DNA of 64,000 nt from Isoetes taiwanensis (GCA_021234155.1 JAJEKV010000777.1:1-64000); one strand, 5' to 3'. Shown: positions 1 through 13,680, numbered from the stretch's first letter. Made by a program: numbers and translations. The notes: generated by a model not told the origin, from the sequence alone.

Positions 1-3000
1 AATCTTACGTACAAGGAATATATAGAGTTGAGAGTTCAATGCAACGGCAATTGCAAACACCGCGGTAACAGAGCCACCGATTGAAAACTGCGAAATAACT
101 TCGCCAATGCCATAAGGCTTATGGTTGCCTCCAAAGGACCTATAGGGACAGCTAAAACTTCAGCCTTTGGAAGGTATTTATTAGTTTTACTGCCAAGCTC
201 AAGGCCGCGATCTTGATGACCTTGAAACTGTTTCCGCAGATTTGCATGAAATTGCAACCACCACCTCGGAAGCGTGCAGGAGCTTAAGGATGAAAAGCAA
301 TTCATTTTTATGGATGAGAAGGTTTTCGCTAGTTAATGGAAGTTACCAGTTCGTGGGTGAGTCGTGAACTCAAATAGGGACGCATCATGGTGAGTTTTCC
401 GCATGCTTCACGACTTCTCTCTTTAATAAGACTCCGCTCCGCTAAGCAATGGTATGTCAATGCGCTGTCGTACAAATTACCGATGAGAGATTTCATAGAA
501 GGCAAGAGACTCATTTAAAGGTGCGTGTAGCCTGTGTTGAAGTGAAGCGGGAGATTTGATTGGCACAACGGGCAATTCGACATCGTAACCCTCACTTTTA
601 TGAGGCTAAATTTTGTCTTTATGCCTCAAATTTGCCGCAAAAGGATTTCGACATAGTCGAGAAATTACCGCTTTCCGGATTTCAATCGCAGAATAATCGG
701 ATATATCAGGATACCCATACGAGCACGCGGAAGGCTAACCATATAATGTAAAGGATCATACACTAGGTAACCCACCAGCCTTTTGGAGCCAATCGTGAAT
801 ATCTCTAAAAGCCAAGAGGATAGAAAAAAAGAAAGGAAAAAGAAAAATATTGTCATAGCAAAGGACAAAGGATGGCATCCTACTCTCCTGCAAGTGTCGA
901 GAATGCCATTAATCGGATATTTGTATTGACATCCGAGGGATAAACAAGGTGCGATTGCAAGAAATAATACGCATTCATTTGCCATGATAGCTACTCATGA
1001 CGGATGCCAAAGTTTATCACTTGGTCATTATCAAGGCGCCAAAGTGAATTTGCCCACTGCTTGTTCAAATGTATAAATTGCATGTGGCTACTCACCCTTT
1101 TAGGTTCCTATGAAGAAATGGGATGGGAGAGCAAAGAAGGGGTGAAAGAACATCGCATTTTATTAGTCATATGCATTACCGTGAGTGATGTTCGTGGTAG
1201 CAATTCGCGGTAACCGTGAAAGTTGAGCTTCACCTATATCCACACCTAAGGTTCAGTCAACACCATTGCCTCCAATGCCGCTTACCGTAATGAGGATGCT
1301 TAATGAAGATAAAAAGAAATATCAGACTCTTTTTACAAACCAAGATTCAAATGCTGCAATGGAAGGAGATCTGTATTGAAATGCCGCCCGAAAACCTCCT
1401 ATGCCTACCATATTGCTGAACAAACCGGGTGCTTCAATCGATGGCTGTGTTCCGGATTTCTTTTCGGGCCGGACGGCTTCCTCGTGTTGCCTTTATGCAA
1501 GGCAAAAGAGCTGGCTTTCGAAAAGTTCGTAAAGTGTGCCGCTTCCTCGAGGGCGCTCTTTGAAACGCTTGATAAGATGGCCAATCCGCGCGCCGATGGG
1601 TTTGAGGAAGAGCCGAAAAGCAGAGAATGCTGACCCCCGAATCCACCAACCCGGATTAACCATTGACGATTGATTGATTGATTGACCATCCATGACATGA
1701 GCATCAGGTGACATCTCCAGAGCATATTGTCCACGACCGATAGTATTGATATTCGGATTCATCCGCAGTCAAGACGCAAAACGCTCTTTCATTGTGTCTC
1801 GTGGGGACTCCGCAGGTCATGTGCGTTATTCGTAGATAAGCATAACAAGCCATGGAATTGGGTAGAGAGCATGTCAACGCGATGGCCAATGAAATGGGTG
1901 TGTGATACCCCATCAAGTATCCTAAACACAATCGACACTATCTCCTTCAATCTAATTATGTTGTATATTACTTCCTTCAATGAAAACTTTGTTTCAAAAC
2001 TTTGGTTTTGTCTTTCGCATATCTTACCATCCGCTTAATGTTAAAAAATAATCACATCACATCCTCGTAGAGTAAATTATATTGGCTTTAAATAATCAAT
2101 TTTGTGTGATATCCTGTTCTGCACTTTCTTTAACACAATGCCTCATATGGTTTTAATAAAAGGCATTGCCTCCTTTCACCGCGAAACATTTTAAGCCAAG
2201 GCTTCTTGGCGAAGTTTTCACACTCTCCTACTACTATACTGCGGAACCTTTTGCATTAGCAAAGAAACTATATTTCCGACAAGACCTAAGCATTTTATGC
2301 ACTTGTGCAAAAACGCCAACTTTACTCAATTGGTAGTAGTTTTGCACTATATGGCTACCCGCTAACCTATTTCCCATGCTAAACGAATCAAATTTCTAAT
2401 TATGAATTCGTGGCTTTTCTCTGCTAGGATCCACAAAATGAGAAAAGTCTTGGAGCAGCTCTTAAGGAACTACCTTGCAACACAAGCAAGTGCATTGGCT
2501 TTATAATGTTTTAAACTTTGCACGGTATTGCTTAATGCCACGCAAGTCCGGCTTTTATTGTTTGATAAGAGCTGCAAGTCCTCGTTGTAATTTTATAGTC
2601 AAGATGCTCTCATGATTAATACATATTTCTTCTTTACCTAAAATCTACTTCTATTAGATTCTCGTGCAAAATGAGAAAGCCCCGGAATAGCTAAGGAATC
2701 ACTATTAATTTCTTTTCTTTTTTTAACGCTTGTCTTAGTAGGGTTTTAGAAAATGGCGCCTTTAGTAGTAGTGCAGAGATAGAGTATCGTCAGAGGGAAG
2801 CACCTTTAAAAACCTTGCTGTATTCACTTCCCAGTAGGTCGAACTAGCAATTACTAGGAGGTTTGGTGGAGTCTATTAACGCCCTTGTAAGCCATTCCCA
2901 AATTTGATTTTAGTTGGCAAATCCTCGTTGGTGTATGGGCAAAAAGCCCCCCCACTAACCTCAACCAACTTCACCTGAGCAAATCAACCCGGTAAACGCC

Positions 3001-3900
3001 ATTATTTCTGTTGTTGTTTTACTCATTACTTAAATCCTCCTCCCCCCCACCTTTCCTGACCAACCTAAGCTACAAGGAGTAGCTTCGAACGGACGCCTGA
3101 ATGAATTGCCCCACTGAGGTGGCATTTCAATTTAGTTTTGAGGGCAGATTTTTAAGAATTGCATCAATTTGGTCGCCAATGACAATGAGGTAATTTTTTA
3201 AAATGACAATGAGTAATTTCTTTTTGAATACGACCTAAAGGCCAATTCCGGTGGAGGTGCCTAAGAACTGCTAGTTCTACAAAAATCAAATATAATCGGA
3301 AGGAACAGTCGATGAGAATGCTCTTCTCGTTTCTGGTGCAATGAATATTGATCTCTGGGCGCGCGGGGGAATCAGTATCCCATCGATCCGATCACCAGAA
3401 GACATCCTGAATTTCATTCTCCATCGGGCTTATTCATTTTGCCTGTAAGGGTACCAAGGCCCGCTTGGCTATTGCAATAATATTTCAAGTAATTCCGATG
3501 TGCATTTGAGAACAATGTACAATCAATTGTGTGGAGTGCATTGCAATATGGTAGCACATTGTAATTTACCTCCAACAAAGTAACTATTTCAACCAACAGG
3601 TCTAAGAATACGTAAGAACCGCAAGCTTCCAATCAAAGGTTAAGCTATGGAGGTGGAGTCACTTAAACAAGGATTGAAGAGATGCTCGAGGACAATGACA
3701 AACCGAGAGGAAGTTAAAAAGACTAAAAATGACCACCGGGCATGAGGGAGAGGAAAAAAGAACTCAAGGTCTCTAAATATACTTGCCCCTAGTGGTGGGG
3801 GTTTCAAGAAGGATCCACGCCATTAAAAAATCGGGTCGGGTGGATCCTACTATGGTCGAAAAGAAGAAGAGAAAACCTTGTAATATGGCTAGTTTGTTGA
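1..3900. other. No supported gene in this stretch
   Basis: Only short ORFs (up to about 109 codons) overlapping on both strands are present, with no recognisable domain, signal peptide or splice-consistent continuation. The sequence is of mixed composition, with an A-rich patch near 820-850 and a short GATT repeat near 1670. I see no LTR, terminal inverted repeat or poly(A) tail that would define an element. Most likely old, decayed repeat sequence. Confidence 0.5.
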
Positions 3901-3919
3901 AAAAAAGCTTGTAACTAAA

Positions 3920-5790
3920 GATGATGTTATAGATATGTTGAAGCTTCCTGGAGCTAACCATTTAAGAAAAGCTGTTGCTGAACAGGTGCTTACTGAATTG
4001 GGAAAGAGTCAAAGTGCTGATAACATGCAAGAATTATGTGACAATGTGGGTATCAGTCGACAAGCTTACATTGCTCTCTTTAGATGTTTGCAGGATGGTA
4101 TCAAGCAATGTGGTATTACGAAGACCATACCGGCCAAGACTCCGCTATGTCGAAAGCAAGCGCAACAAAAGGGGAATGCAGAAGTATACCTAACATTTGG
4201 GAGAGATGTACCAGATCACCACATCCCGTGCACTTGGGATCACTAATCACTGGGAAAAGTAAGAAGAAGGGTGGCTCCGGAAATGATCTATTTGTTCTTA
4301 ATGAGAAGAATAATTGTTGGATGGATCTCTCTAAAATGCTTCTTCTGTTAGTTCGCTTTTATGATATGAAAGTGGAAGAATGTGGAGGGAAACCCAAATT
4401 GCTATAAAGTTGGATGAGATGGAACTGATCAAAGGTGAAAAAGTATGAGAGGGTTTCTTGACATTAATGAACGTATTGTCAAATTCCTCGACATAATGAG
4501 GAAGGGAAGTTCTCCTCGCTCAATCGGGAGGACCATATTTGGTGGATAGGGATATTTTCGGGTACGGAAGAAAATCATGGTGTTCTTCAAGGTCTTTCGC
4601 CAGACACCTATTCCTACTATTATTGCCGCCATGGAGTCCGGAGAGAAGCTTCGCCGTGTCCCCGGATACGGAGATTACGAGGTTGAATGACATCCGTCGC
4701 TGATCTAAAGACCATCAAGTGCATGTATAACATGAAACATGGTTCTATAAGACTACCCACGCATGTCCTTACCGCTTGTATGCTAGGGTAGATGATAAGG
4801 GGAAGGGAAATGAGTACTCGAATGTGACCAGGATGCTGAACCAACGCGCGAGAAGGAGGACAAAACTTTGATCCCCGTATTCTGCATCTCTCCCGTGAAG
4901 AGAGTACATATTTGCACCTCCATGCCTTTCTAAGAATAGTGGATAAGATGGTGTACATGAGCATTCTTTTTGCTTGGAATAAGTCTCCACAATCAGCCGA
5001 GAAAAGTGTATGAAAGATGTTGAGAACGGCTTTTCGATCTTGGTCTTCATGGTGGTGACTATAAAAATCCCCGCGAAGATCCTAAGAAGGGAGGCAAGGT
5101 TCCTTGTAAACCATCTATGGGTGGGGTGAAAGGAAGATTTCTGCCTTTGTACTAAAATTACGTGAAGAATGGATCATTGCCAACCGAAAGTGGAGGGGTA
5201 TAAGGACTTGCCGGAAGCGTAAGATGACGTGACTCTCACGTGGAGGGCAAAACTAAAAGAAAATTAAAGCGCGGGCGTATCCGGAAAAAACCGGGTAACT
5301 TTGATGGCGTGAGAAGAAAATGGTGGGTGGAAAGTTAGATGAATCAGAGTAGCAAAGAACTCTAACCTCACGAAGTCATTTATACAAGCATGGGGAGAAT
5401 GCAATGTCACACATTACATTCATATACTTCACCTATGGCTTGTGGTTTGCCAAAGAGCAATGGAGCTTGGGAATATGGAACACGCAGGAATGGAGAAGTC
5501 ACATAAGCAAGCCAAGAATGCTTTTTTCAGGTTCACACAACATCGAGGTTCGCGGTGGTAACTCATTGTAGAACAGATGTGCCAATGGTTCTATAGAAGG
5601 ATTATCCGCAAGCTAGAGAAAAAAAAGATAAAGCTAAACAAGACACTACATTGGCTAGAATATTGAGGAGAAAAGCTGGAGCAGAAAAAAAGAAACAGAT
5701 ATGGTGTAGCCTCTAGTGCCAGACAAGTTAAGGCAAGGGCTTATCCACAAGGATCGACAGGTAGAAGATATACTGAATCAATTGTATGAA
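3920..5790 (+). pseudogene. Relic of an unclassified transposase-like gene
   Basis: Two coding-looking patches lie in the same strand and order. The first (about 3935-4110) reads as an acidic and basic alpha-helical segment beginning MLKLPGANHLRK and containing CDNVGISRQAYIALF. The second (about 5370-5790) reads through VTHYIHILHLWLVV, then EKSHKQAKNAFF, then a basic tail with YRRIIRKLEKKK. The hydrophobic VTxYxHxL block followed by an E-K-x-H-x-x-x-K block resembles the C-terminal part of large transposase-like proteins scattered through eukaryotic genomes; that comparison is from memory. Frameshifts and stops separate the patches, so no intact product is possible. I found no terminal repeats. 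The superfamily is unknown to me. Confidence 0.4.
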
Positions 5791-5967
5791 TAAATTCATA
5801 TTAATGTATAACTATTGACCATGATGTGCAACTATAATGTTTCAAATATGTTTATTGGCAAAATGCGGCTAACGTTAAAACTTAGTTAGTATTCAATTGC
5901 TGAATGAGAGTGGTGCTCGACCGCGGCCCGCAAGTAATGAAGTTGGGAATTAGTAGATTAATCGCTA

Positions 5968-5992
5968 TTCGCGACCGGGCTACCTGCGCGAA
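5968..5992. repeat. GC-rich palindrome, cluster A (single copy)
   Basis: Imperfect palindrome with outer arms TTCGCG and CGCGAA around an ACCGGGCTACCTG core, set in AT-rich sequence. It matches the motif found in clusters near 7.65, 9.93 and 11.78 kb. Confidence 0.6.
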
Positions 5993-7627
5993 AAGCATTT
6001 GGTTCGCTGGCTATCTTTTCCCGCTGCGACGGTAGCAACGGTACCTTTATATAATTATGCTTGTTATCGATGTTGTCCGCTTTTGATATTTGTTCTAAGT
6101 CATTACATTGCATATTTATCAATCTTGTCCACTCATTTGTTGCATTACGCTCGTAGACAATGGCACGTAATAGCGGGTAATGCCGATCTAACAATCCCAA
6201 CAACCAAATAACGTAAGAGAAGGCCGCCTCGGGCTAATACATCATAGTGAAGACAACAGGGCAGCCAATTAACTAACTATGTCGCTGCTTCTAACAACCA
6301 ACAGCACCGCCTTCGCCGTAAAACATCCATCAAGCGTGTCCGGACGTCAGGTTCCGAATGTTGCCAATGACGCAGCAGGAGATTTTAGAGACATGCCCGG
6401 TTGCCAAGGCGCGTTTACCCGTTTCTTCTCCGCAAGTTAGTCGGAGAAGGAACCTTTCGTGGCAGCAAAATTTATATCTGCCATGGAGTTCCCTGCGTTC
6501 GATGATCGCATCGCCGCTAACGCCGATGTGGTAGCGTTGCACCGCATTAACGGTTAAGTTCGCTCCTTCGGCGGGGAGCTTCGATTAATTTGCTTGAGGC
6601 ACTCCATTCCTTCGTCAGTGGTGGCCCAGATTGATGGCTTTGATGCCAACTCCTAACTCATTCTCCGTGAGATCGCTAATGAGATAGATTACATAACCTA
6701 CCGCATAAAGGCCTAAGTTGATTGGTGGAGATAAACCAAAATGTAATTTGCTTGAAGATCTACAAATGAGAATGCTAAGCCCCATGAGGATGACCATCAG
6801 GATGTGCATGTCCGTGGATGTTCCCCGCTGGCTGATGTGCCCGCCCCGTAATGTTCCTATTGTTGTTTAGGCGCTTTTGAACCCCAATATTATGTACTGC
6901 GTCCCTTTCCGTGTGCCCGCGGATGTAGCTCAATTAGGAAGAAAATACCGTTTCTACAAGAGGCAAGTAACCGCAGTACCCGTGGACGGTTGCCAGCCTG
7001 AAAACCGCTAAAAATTGCATGCGTGCTTCCTCGCTGATGAGCAGCCGGCAATGTGATCATCCAAGAGACATAAGAGGAAGACTAAGCTCAAGCAGCCCTA
7101 AGAAACAAATTTTTCCGAAAGGCCCCTCCTAAGCTGAATAAGAAGGGCCAGCCGCTTAATCAAAAGTTAAGATGGATGCGCCGAACCGGCATTTCCTAAC
7201 CACGGGAGTGGGTGCTTCCAAGCTCACAATGGCTAGAATATGTAAGGAGGTGGTTCAGAGAGATACATTAAGATGAAGAGGGATGGTGCAAGGTACCGAG
7301 ACATGGTTACAATTTTCCAATGCCGCATCAGTGACTCGATTCATCGCAGATGCCCTTGATGCTCGCACGGGGTCACGAGAATCACATGGTCGTTCTTCAA
7401 GACGGTGGTGAAATGTGCCGCATTCCAAGAGAGTGACAATAATGAGGCAGATATTGCCTTGACAAATTACTCCCGAGGCATGTAAAGTGTTTTATATTAA
7501 TGAAACGATCTTTGTTGTATATTTTGTTTGCTTGCTAGGTATTTTGATTTTGATTGTATCTATTATATATTTTTATAATGCACCGCTGCCACTGCGAAAT
7601 GGGTATAAATTACTTTGTGGGAGAGTA

Positions 7628-7718
7628 TTTTCGCGACCGCGTACACGGGTGCGAAATTCCTCGTAAGTTACCTGGGTGAGGGGCAATTCTCGCTAACCGC
7701 GGGCCAATGTGCGAAATT
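7628..7718. repeat. GC-rich palindrome, cluster B (two copies)
   Basis: Two copies start at 7628 and 7687, 59 bp apart. The first has perfect outer arms TTTCGC and GCGAAA. The second contains AACCGCGGGCCAATGTGCG. The spacer between them is unrelated to the motif. Confidence 0.6.
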
Positions 7719-8402
7719 GAATCAATCCACAGAAAGTGCACCAACAAGATCAACATTTAGAGAACGCAAGTAACGGAATTATGTCCAAGTAACCTTCCCT
7801 AGGTTTCTAACCCCTTCCCCTTCCCCTGCGAGGTCTAACCCATGCATCTGTTAGGGAGTCAAGAGCTCACGCTCCCTCCCTAAAATTTGATTCTTCCCAC
7901 CATATGGGGTACCTAGTCATTAGAAAAGTAATTCCACATGATGATACTCACGGAAGAAGAGCGGGACCTAACTCCACAAAACCGTTGTACCTGCGGGTGG
8001 TACACCTAATAAGGCCATACATCCGGCCCCTCGGCTAATTTCATGAATGAATTCTGTTATGTATGCATCCAGAGAGTGTGCTAAATAGCCAAGACGTAAG
8101 AAGAGGCCTCAATTGCTGTAGCATCTCGGCCCGTGATAAGGAGGAGGGGGTTCAAGAAGTCCCTCATTGCAAGTCTCCTATAACATTCGGGGATGGATTA
8201 CTCTCCACGCTGGGCTCATGACCACAATCAAACGCCCTAATGAAGTGTTGATCAACTCCATTGTAAGCTCCTTTGGTAGGACTGTGGGCGCAACCTCCAC
8301 TCCAAGAAATGGTCCCATAGCTATCCATTCCAGGTCAGCATTTAATGCCCTGGGCATGCTTGCAGGCCTTGTGGAGTGGCCCTGTGGAGGATTCGGGTCC
8401 AA

Positions 8403-8700
8403 TCATTTGCAAAGAGCACGAAGATCAAGTAGCAAAGAACAAGGAGCACTAAGATGAAGTAGCAAGGAGCAAGAAGATCAAAAAGAGAAGGAAGATCATG
8501 GAGCAAGAAAGCAAGGAACAAGATCAAATAATTAGGTGGACAAGAAATTAGTGGATCGGGACAAGAAATTAGTGGGAGTGCACAGAAATTAGTGGAGCGC
8601 ATGAGAGGCAAGGAGCGCCAAGAGGCGACAAGAGGGGGGAAAGAGGCAAAGAAGCGCATAAGAAGTGCATAAGAGGCAAGGAGCAAACAAGAAGCAGAGC
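8403..8700 (+). repeat. Purine-rich degenerate tandem repeat
   Basis: About 300 bases are strongly A and G biased on the + strand. They are built from degenerate units such as CAAGGAGCA, AAGATCAA and ACAAGAAATTAGTGG (the last repeated three times near 8540-8600). The apparent long ORF on the opposite strand is a by-product of this bias. Confidence 0.6.
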
Positions 8701-9102
8701 CAATGATAGATTGCAGTGAAGGCATAGATGCCTATTTAAAGAGAAATCGTATATATGACATTATACGAGTATCATACAAGTATGTATATAATCCAATAAT
8801 TTCTATGTATATACGATCAATAATTTTGGTGCGCATACCATCAATAATTTGGTGGGTATAAATATACATCAAATTGCCGAAAAGCTAACATTGGCCATGT
8901 GGCCTCCTCCGGTCCGAACGCGGATTCCATCACCGCAAGATGAAATCACCTAAAACTAAAGCGAGCGACAAATACCAATGGAAGACTGATGACCACCGCC
9001 GCCTCAATCCTCCTATTATCCCCATGCAATGTATTTTTGTTTTCTTTTGTACTTGTGGTCGATGTCCCGTGATTTTCTTTGTGGTGCTAACGTAAAAATA
9101 TA

Positions 9103-9128
9103 CTTCCTTCCTTCCTTCCTTCCTTCCC
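9103..9128. repeat. (CTTC)n microsatellite
   Basis: About six uninterrupted CTTC units. A similar run sits at 56910-56931. Confidence 0.85.
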
Positions 9129-9894
9129 CTGATCCCTTCGATGTTATCATCCATCTAATATGGAATAGAGCATCAAATGTACATGATAGAAAAGATCACC
9201 GGGTGCTCGTGACAATGACTCGTAAGAGTCCCCCTAAATCAATACTTGTCATCCGGATCATATTGTCAATACTTATTTGAAGAGTTCATGATCGTATTTT
9301 GTACATTATGCCTCAGATATATAACCAATAATGCCGCATAAAGCAGCACGCCAATAATTTTGTTCGATATAAGTACAGCCCATTCATTCAATGGAGAAGG
9401 CATCCATTTGCTATGTCCGCCCGATTATTCTTGTTATTCCATTACTTGCACTATGACATATAATGATCTTTATAGATGTTCTCGAGGGGTATCCCCTTGA
9501 TTCCCTCGGCCGGAAGGGGTAGCGTAGGGTCAAAATCATTCTTCCAACGGGTTTATCGCGGTTTTTATCCACCTTCATCGGGTTCCAGAGCGCCACGCCT
9601 ATGAGATTAATCGCATCACTCAACTTGTCTGCCATGATGATCCCATTGGGAATGATCTTCGCGATTTATGTATGCTATGCCTTTGTATGAGTTCTAAATT
9701 GCTACTAGAATATTTTACATTCTCTAGTTATAGGTATGTATCCATAAGAGATAAGAACATATGATTCATCTATTTATCAAGACATTTTCAATTTGGAAAG
9801 CTCTTGGCCATTTTCCTTACATGTAGATTCTAAATCTCAGATACATCTCTTCAGCAAAGGTGTGTAGTCACGCGGCAATAAATAATGTGGATAT

Positions 9895-9980
9895 TTTCGC
9901 AATCGCGGGCCAATGCGCTTAATATTTGTTAGTTGTTAGCATCGACAACATGCCTTCGCGACCGCGGGCCACGGTGCAAG
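9895..9980. repeat. GC-rich palindrome, cluster C (two copies)
   Basis: Copies start at 9895 (TTCGCAATCGCGGGCCAATG) and at 9955 (TTCGCGACCGCGGGCCACGG), 60 bp apart. They are near-identical over the ACCGCGGGCC core while the spacer is AT-rich and unrelated. Confidence 0.6.
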
Positions 9981-11708
9981 TAAAATAGAAGCTGCAAAAA
10001 CAAATTAAAATAAAACCAAAGTTTATGTTCGGATATAACAAGAATAGAGATTTCAAACAAGTCTTTGCATTAATTGACAATGGTTACAACTTCATTTTCT
10101 TAGAAACATGTAAGTCATCTGACACTTCGACTTCTTCCACTGGATTCCCCGCACTCAAAGCATCCAACAAAACATAAGGCTAGGAACTGGGCTCCCTCTT
10201 CCCAAGTCAAGCCGAATCAGAGCCTTATCCACTCGACAAGGCCAATGCACCTTACCGCAGCCATAGAATACATACTAAAGCCACCAAAAATATGCGCATG
10301 ACATCTCTCCCAACAGCCACCACTACCGACGTAATTGGGCGATAATGGATGTGGATTATCAATCAACGAGAGGGCCTTGAGTTTCAAGACCTCTTCTCTC
10401 GTCCATATGGGCTTCATTTCTTAGAATGGAAACACAACCATCTCTCCCCTTATAAAGGTAGCCCATATAGGGCTTATACTTGCATCTCGCCAAGGGTAAC
10501 TCGCCATGTCCGGCTAAAAATCGGCCCACAAAAATCTCCCCGCTCAAGAACAAATAATCGCTCTTAGGCACTTAACAAAATAAGCAAACTTATGGTAGCT
10601 TACCTCCACTTCATCGTCGATGCAATAACCTCTTTGGTAGAAATGTTGATGGATTCACCTTGAAGAGCTTGATTCGGGCTTCTTTGATACTTGTTTTGCA
10701 CTATCCTTTTTAGCTTCTGATGTACTCGCCTAACTTTACTTTCGAGACTTCCCTTCAAGCCCATTTCGCCATCTCCTTAACTCTATCAAAAGCATTCTCG
10801 TGAGCTATTGAAGTTCCATCATAAGTTAAGAGATCGCGGTGTCCCTAGGCACTTCCGCTCTAAGTCAATGAAGTCGCCTAGACCAACAACGAAAAAGCAT
10901 AGATTTGTCCAAGGACTTCATCTTCCTCAAACCAAGAATGTTAGATATATCGCGGGAGAAGAAGATAGTCCTTCCTCCTATGTTAACCGCAAGGCTTCCG
11001 TGACACCCCATCTATCAAGATTCTCTTCATGCTCGCTTCACGCTTTCATCCTCCCCCGCCGAAGTTTTCTACAGAGTTCTTTCTCTTCGTGATCAAATAC
11101 CTCTCTAATAGTGATCGAGGTTCTCAATAGCCTTCTTCACCTGTGGTTCTTCCCCATCTATTTGGTGGAACCGTATATATCATGTAGTAGCAAACATGAT
11201 GTCAATCGATATAAATTATCCTTCCCATCCTTCTCACATAAGTCGCTGGCGGGTCTCTTGAACGACCTTCGAACCTTATCTTCGTCACCTTTGGGAAAAA
11301 ACTTCGTAAAGGACTTTAGACTCAATACAATCTTCCCGGCCGAGGAGAAGGATCGCCGCCGCCGGCCACGCCATGAAACCATGAATGTATCGACCATACA
11401 CGCCAGCATGTTTGTTAGCCTCGAGATTATATATCTACCGGCATGAAGTTATTGTAGACTACAAATGCGCTTCAACGGGTTTTCAGGCCGCTGAGCCGAA
11501 GTCATCCGGTGTGTGACAGCCGATACTCGCTTCCTTCCTCGGACGATCCGTCATACCATGCCTCGAATCGCTCCCCAAGCTTCCGACCGGCCGCTTGACA
11601 TTGCGGAATTGTAGCCTTTCTTTAGTGCAATAAAACCCGACGTTTAAAAGTGGTGCCGCGAGAAATGGCGCTGGGGAACTAAAATGTCTTAAGTGTCCCT
11701 GACGAATA

Positions 11709-11858
11709 CGCATCGCGGGCACCTGCGGCGAAAACAAATATAAACCACAAAGACAACAATAGGTATTCGCAGACCGCGGGTTACTGCGGCGATTTTTGCC
11801 AAAAAGAAGGCCAAATTTATGTTAACATAATACCGCGACCGCGGGCTAATGCGGCGTA
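11709..11858. repeat. GC-rich palindrome, cluster D (three copies)
   Basis: Three copies start at about 11709, 11766 and 11831, spaced 57 and 65 bp. Each contains a CGCGGG core followed by TGCGGCG. A partial copy, TTCGCGACGG, follows at about 11898. Confidence 0.6.
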
Positions 11859-13584
11859 AACTACACAACACGACAAACACCTAACATCCCACAAATTTCG
11901 CGACGGTAATACTGCTATTATCTTTGTAAAAGGATATAAGTTATTATAAACAACACCGGATTTGAACCCGCGAACACCATTGTTATTTATTTGTTTAACC
12001 GCTTTTCACTTAAAGAAAGTACAACAGAGGCATACGAGCTTTGTTGTATACAATTCTTCCCCACGTTTTCCTACCTTGACACCATCTACCAAAAAATGGA
12101 AGACGTTTAAGTCACATTCTCGATTCCAAAATAATTTTTACATCAAATAAAGACCATGCTTCTTCGACTCTTTAAAGTTTTAAACAATTGACCACTTTTG
12201 AAGATAGCAATGTCAATGACCCGAGAATGGGGTACCATCAAGATCGCCTTGTTCCACCGAACCCACGCCCATCCGCCTCTTCTTTTACTTCCCTCCATCT
12301 TCTCAGATTTGAAGGTAATAAACCGCTTGCTTTCGAATCACAATACCTGATTCAATGCTTTTTTTTTATCCTGTGACTGTACCTTCTCAACTCCTTCATG
12401 CATCGGATGACCATTCATCACATAAAATGTCATCCGTAAAACAAATGACAATCACTTATAGTAAACATTTTGAAGTCTTCTTTGACATTCTCGACATTCT
12501 TAAACAAGGTAATAAACATATCGATGGGTACATTTACTTTCACGCGGTCCACAGCATCCACCTTTCTCCTTCAAAGCACTGAAAATTTCCCTCGTGACAG
12601 CTTTCAGTTTGGCAAGAAATGTAGAACTGGAATCCATTGGACAGAACTAAGTTGTGATAATGGGGGCAATGGTAAGTCCACAATTTTGCCTTCCGAGGAT
12701 AATACTCATATTTTAAGAACCAAATCCCCTTTCCCGCAGCCGCACTTCGCTTTGACCTTCAAAAAGCAAGGATCCAATATCATAATAGAAAGCACGGAAG
12801 ATGCTTGTGATAGAACTCGATGGTTCCAGTCCAAAGACATCGGAAATACGAGCCCTCGAGATACTAGAAACCCCGATTAGTTGATTTCTTCAAAATATAA
12901 TGAATGACGGATTAGCACGATATAATGAAACTCACACCCGCACGGGCTCGTGGAAATTACGGGCCGAGATCTTATCTTTTCTTTTCTCATGTCCTGCCGG
13001 TGTATAGGTGTTCTGACCTTTGATATATACTTCCCCTCTCACCTCGAACCCGCCACAACAATAGCCTTCCAATGGCTTGAAATAACATTTTCCCGCCTTT
13101 GATCACCCGGATGAGGACCTCCGGTGGTCGGATTGTCACTTAAGCTCCAAGAAATATATATTGAAGCACCAAAATCGTTACAACAGGACAGAGGTAACGC
13201 TATCCGAAATGAACCGCAAATTAATTAGATCAAACACCAATCGATGAGCTCGCGAAAACTAGAAGGATTGAAAGCATTAGCAAACCTCGATGGAGAGACG
13301 AAAAAGAAGAGCCGCTGAGCAAGGGGGTACTTATAGACACCCCAACATTTGGGCGGTAATTCCGTATGGAATAATTGTAATTATTACTTCCCACCAATCA
13401 ACCTCCGTGGCGTGTAGGTGGGGGCGATAATGCCGAACCCGTACTCCTTTGACGACACCGGCATGGGAAGGAGGCATGGATGAAGAAAAAGCCTCGACTT
13501 CTCATTTATTACGATTTCCATCCCGCATCGAGCTTGGGACAATAAGTGAACCCAAAAAACTCTAATGTGGGTTTATCGTAAAAC

Positions 13585-13680
13585 TACCATGTAGGTCGGA
13601 GCGTATTGCATAGAAAAATTCCGTGCAGGCTGGAGCAGATTGCATAGAAAAATACCATGCACGCTGGAGCAGATTGTAGG
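13585..13680. repeat. Three-copy 34-bp tandem repeat
   Basis: Copies start at 13585, 13619 and 13653, exactly 34 bp apart. They share the pattern CCATGCAGGCTGGAGCAGAT followed by TGCATAGAAAAA; the last copy is truncated. Substitutions between copies indicate moderate age. Confidence 0.8.

Larger units (their letters stand above)
5800..13580. other. Long non-genic stretch with scattered unassigned ORFs
   Basis: No ORF here carries a domain I recognise. The longest are a 127-codon ORF on - at 8342-8725 (the antisense of a purine-rich repeat), an 111-codon ORF on + at 11111-11446 with an 83-codon ORF opposite it on -, and a 136-codon ORF on + at 12470-12880. None has a convincing splice-linked neighbour. 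The stretch is notable mainly for the GC-rich palindrome clusters annotated separately, and for a simple (CTTC) run near 9.1 kb. A decayed element that once carried the palindromes is a reasonable guess. Confidence 0.45.

Noticed and set aside
6918-6945. tRNA-like 5-prime half (GCGGATGTAGCTCAATTAGG)
   Set aside because: The D-arm resembles a tRNA start, but there is no anticodon stem, no T-loop (GGTTCGAATCC type) and no matching acceptor strand downstream.
8342-8725. 127-codon - ORF rich in Leu, Pro and Ser
   Set aside because: It is the complement of a purine-rich degenerate repeat.
7628-11858. CRISPR-like array (palindromic repeats with regular spacers)
   Set aside because: This is plant nuclear DNA, repeats number only two or three per cluster, vary in sequence, and no cas genes exist.
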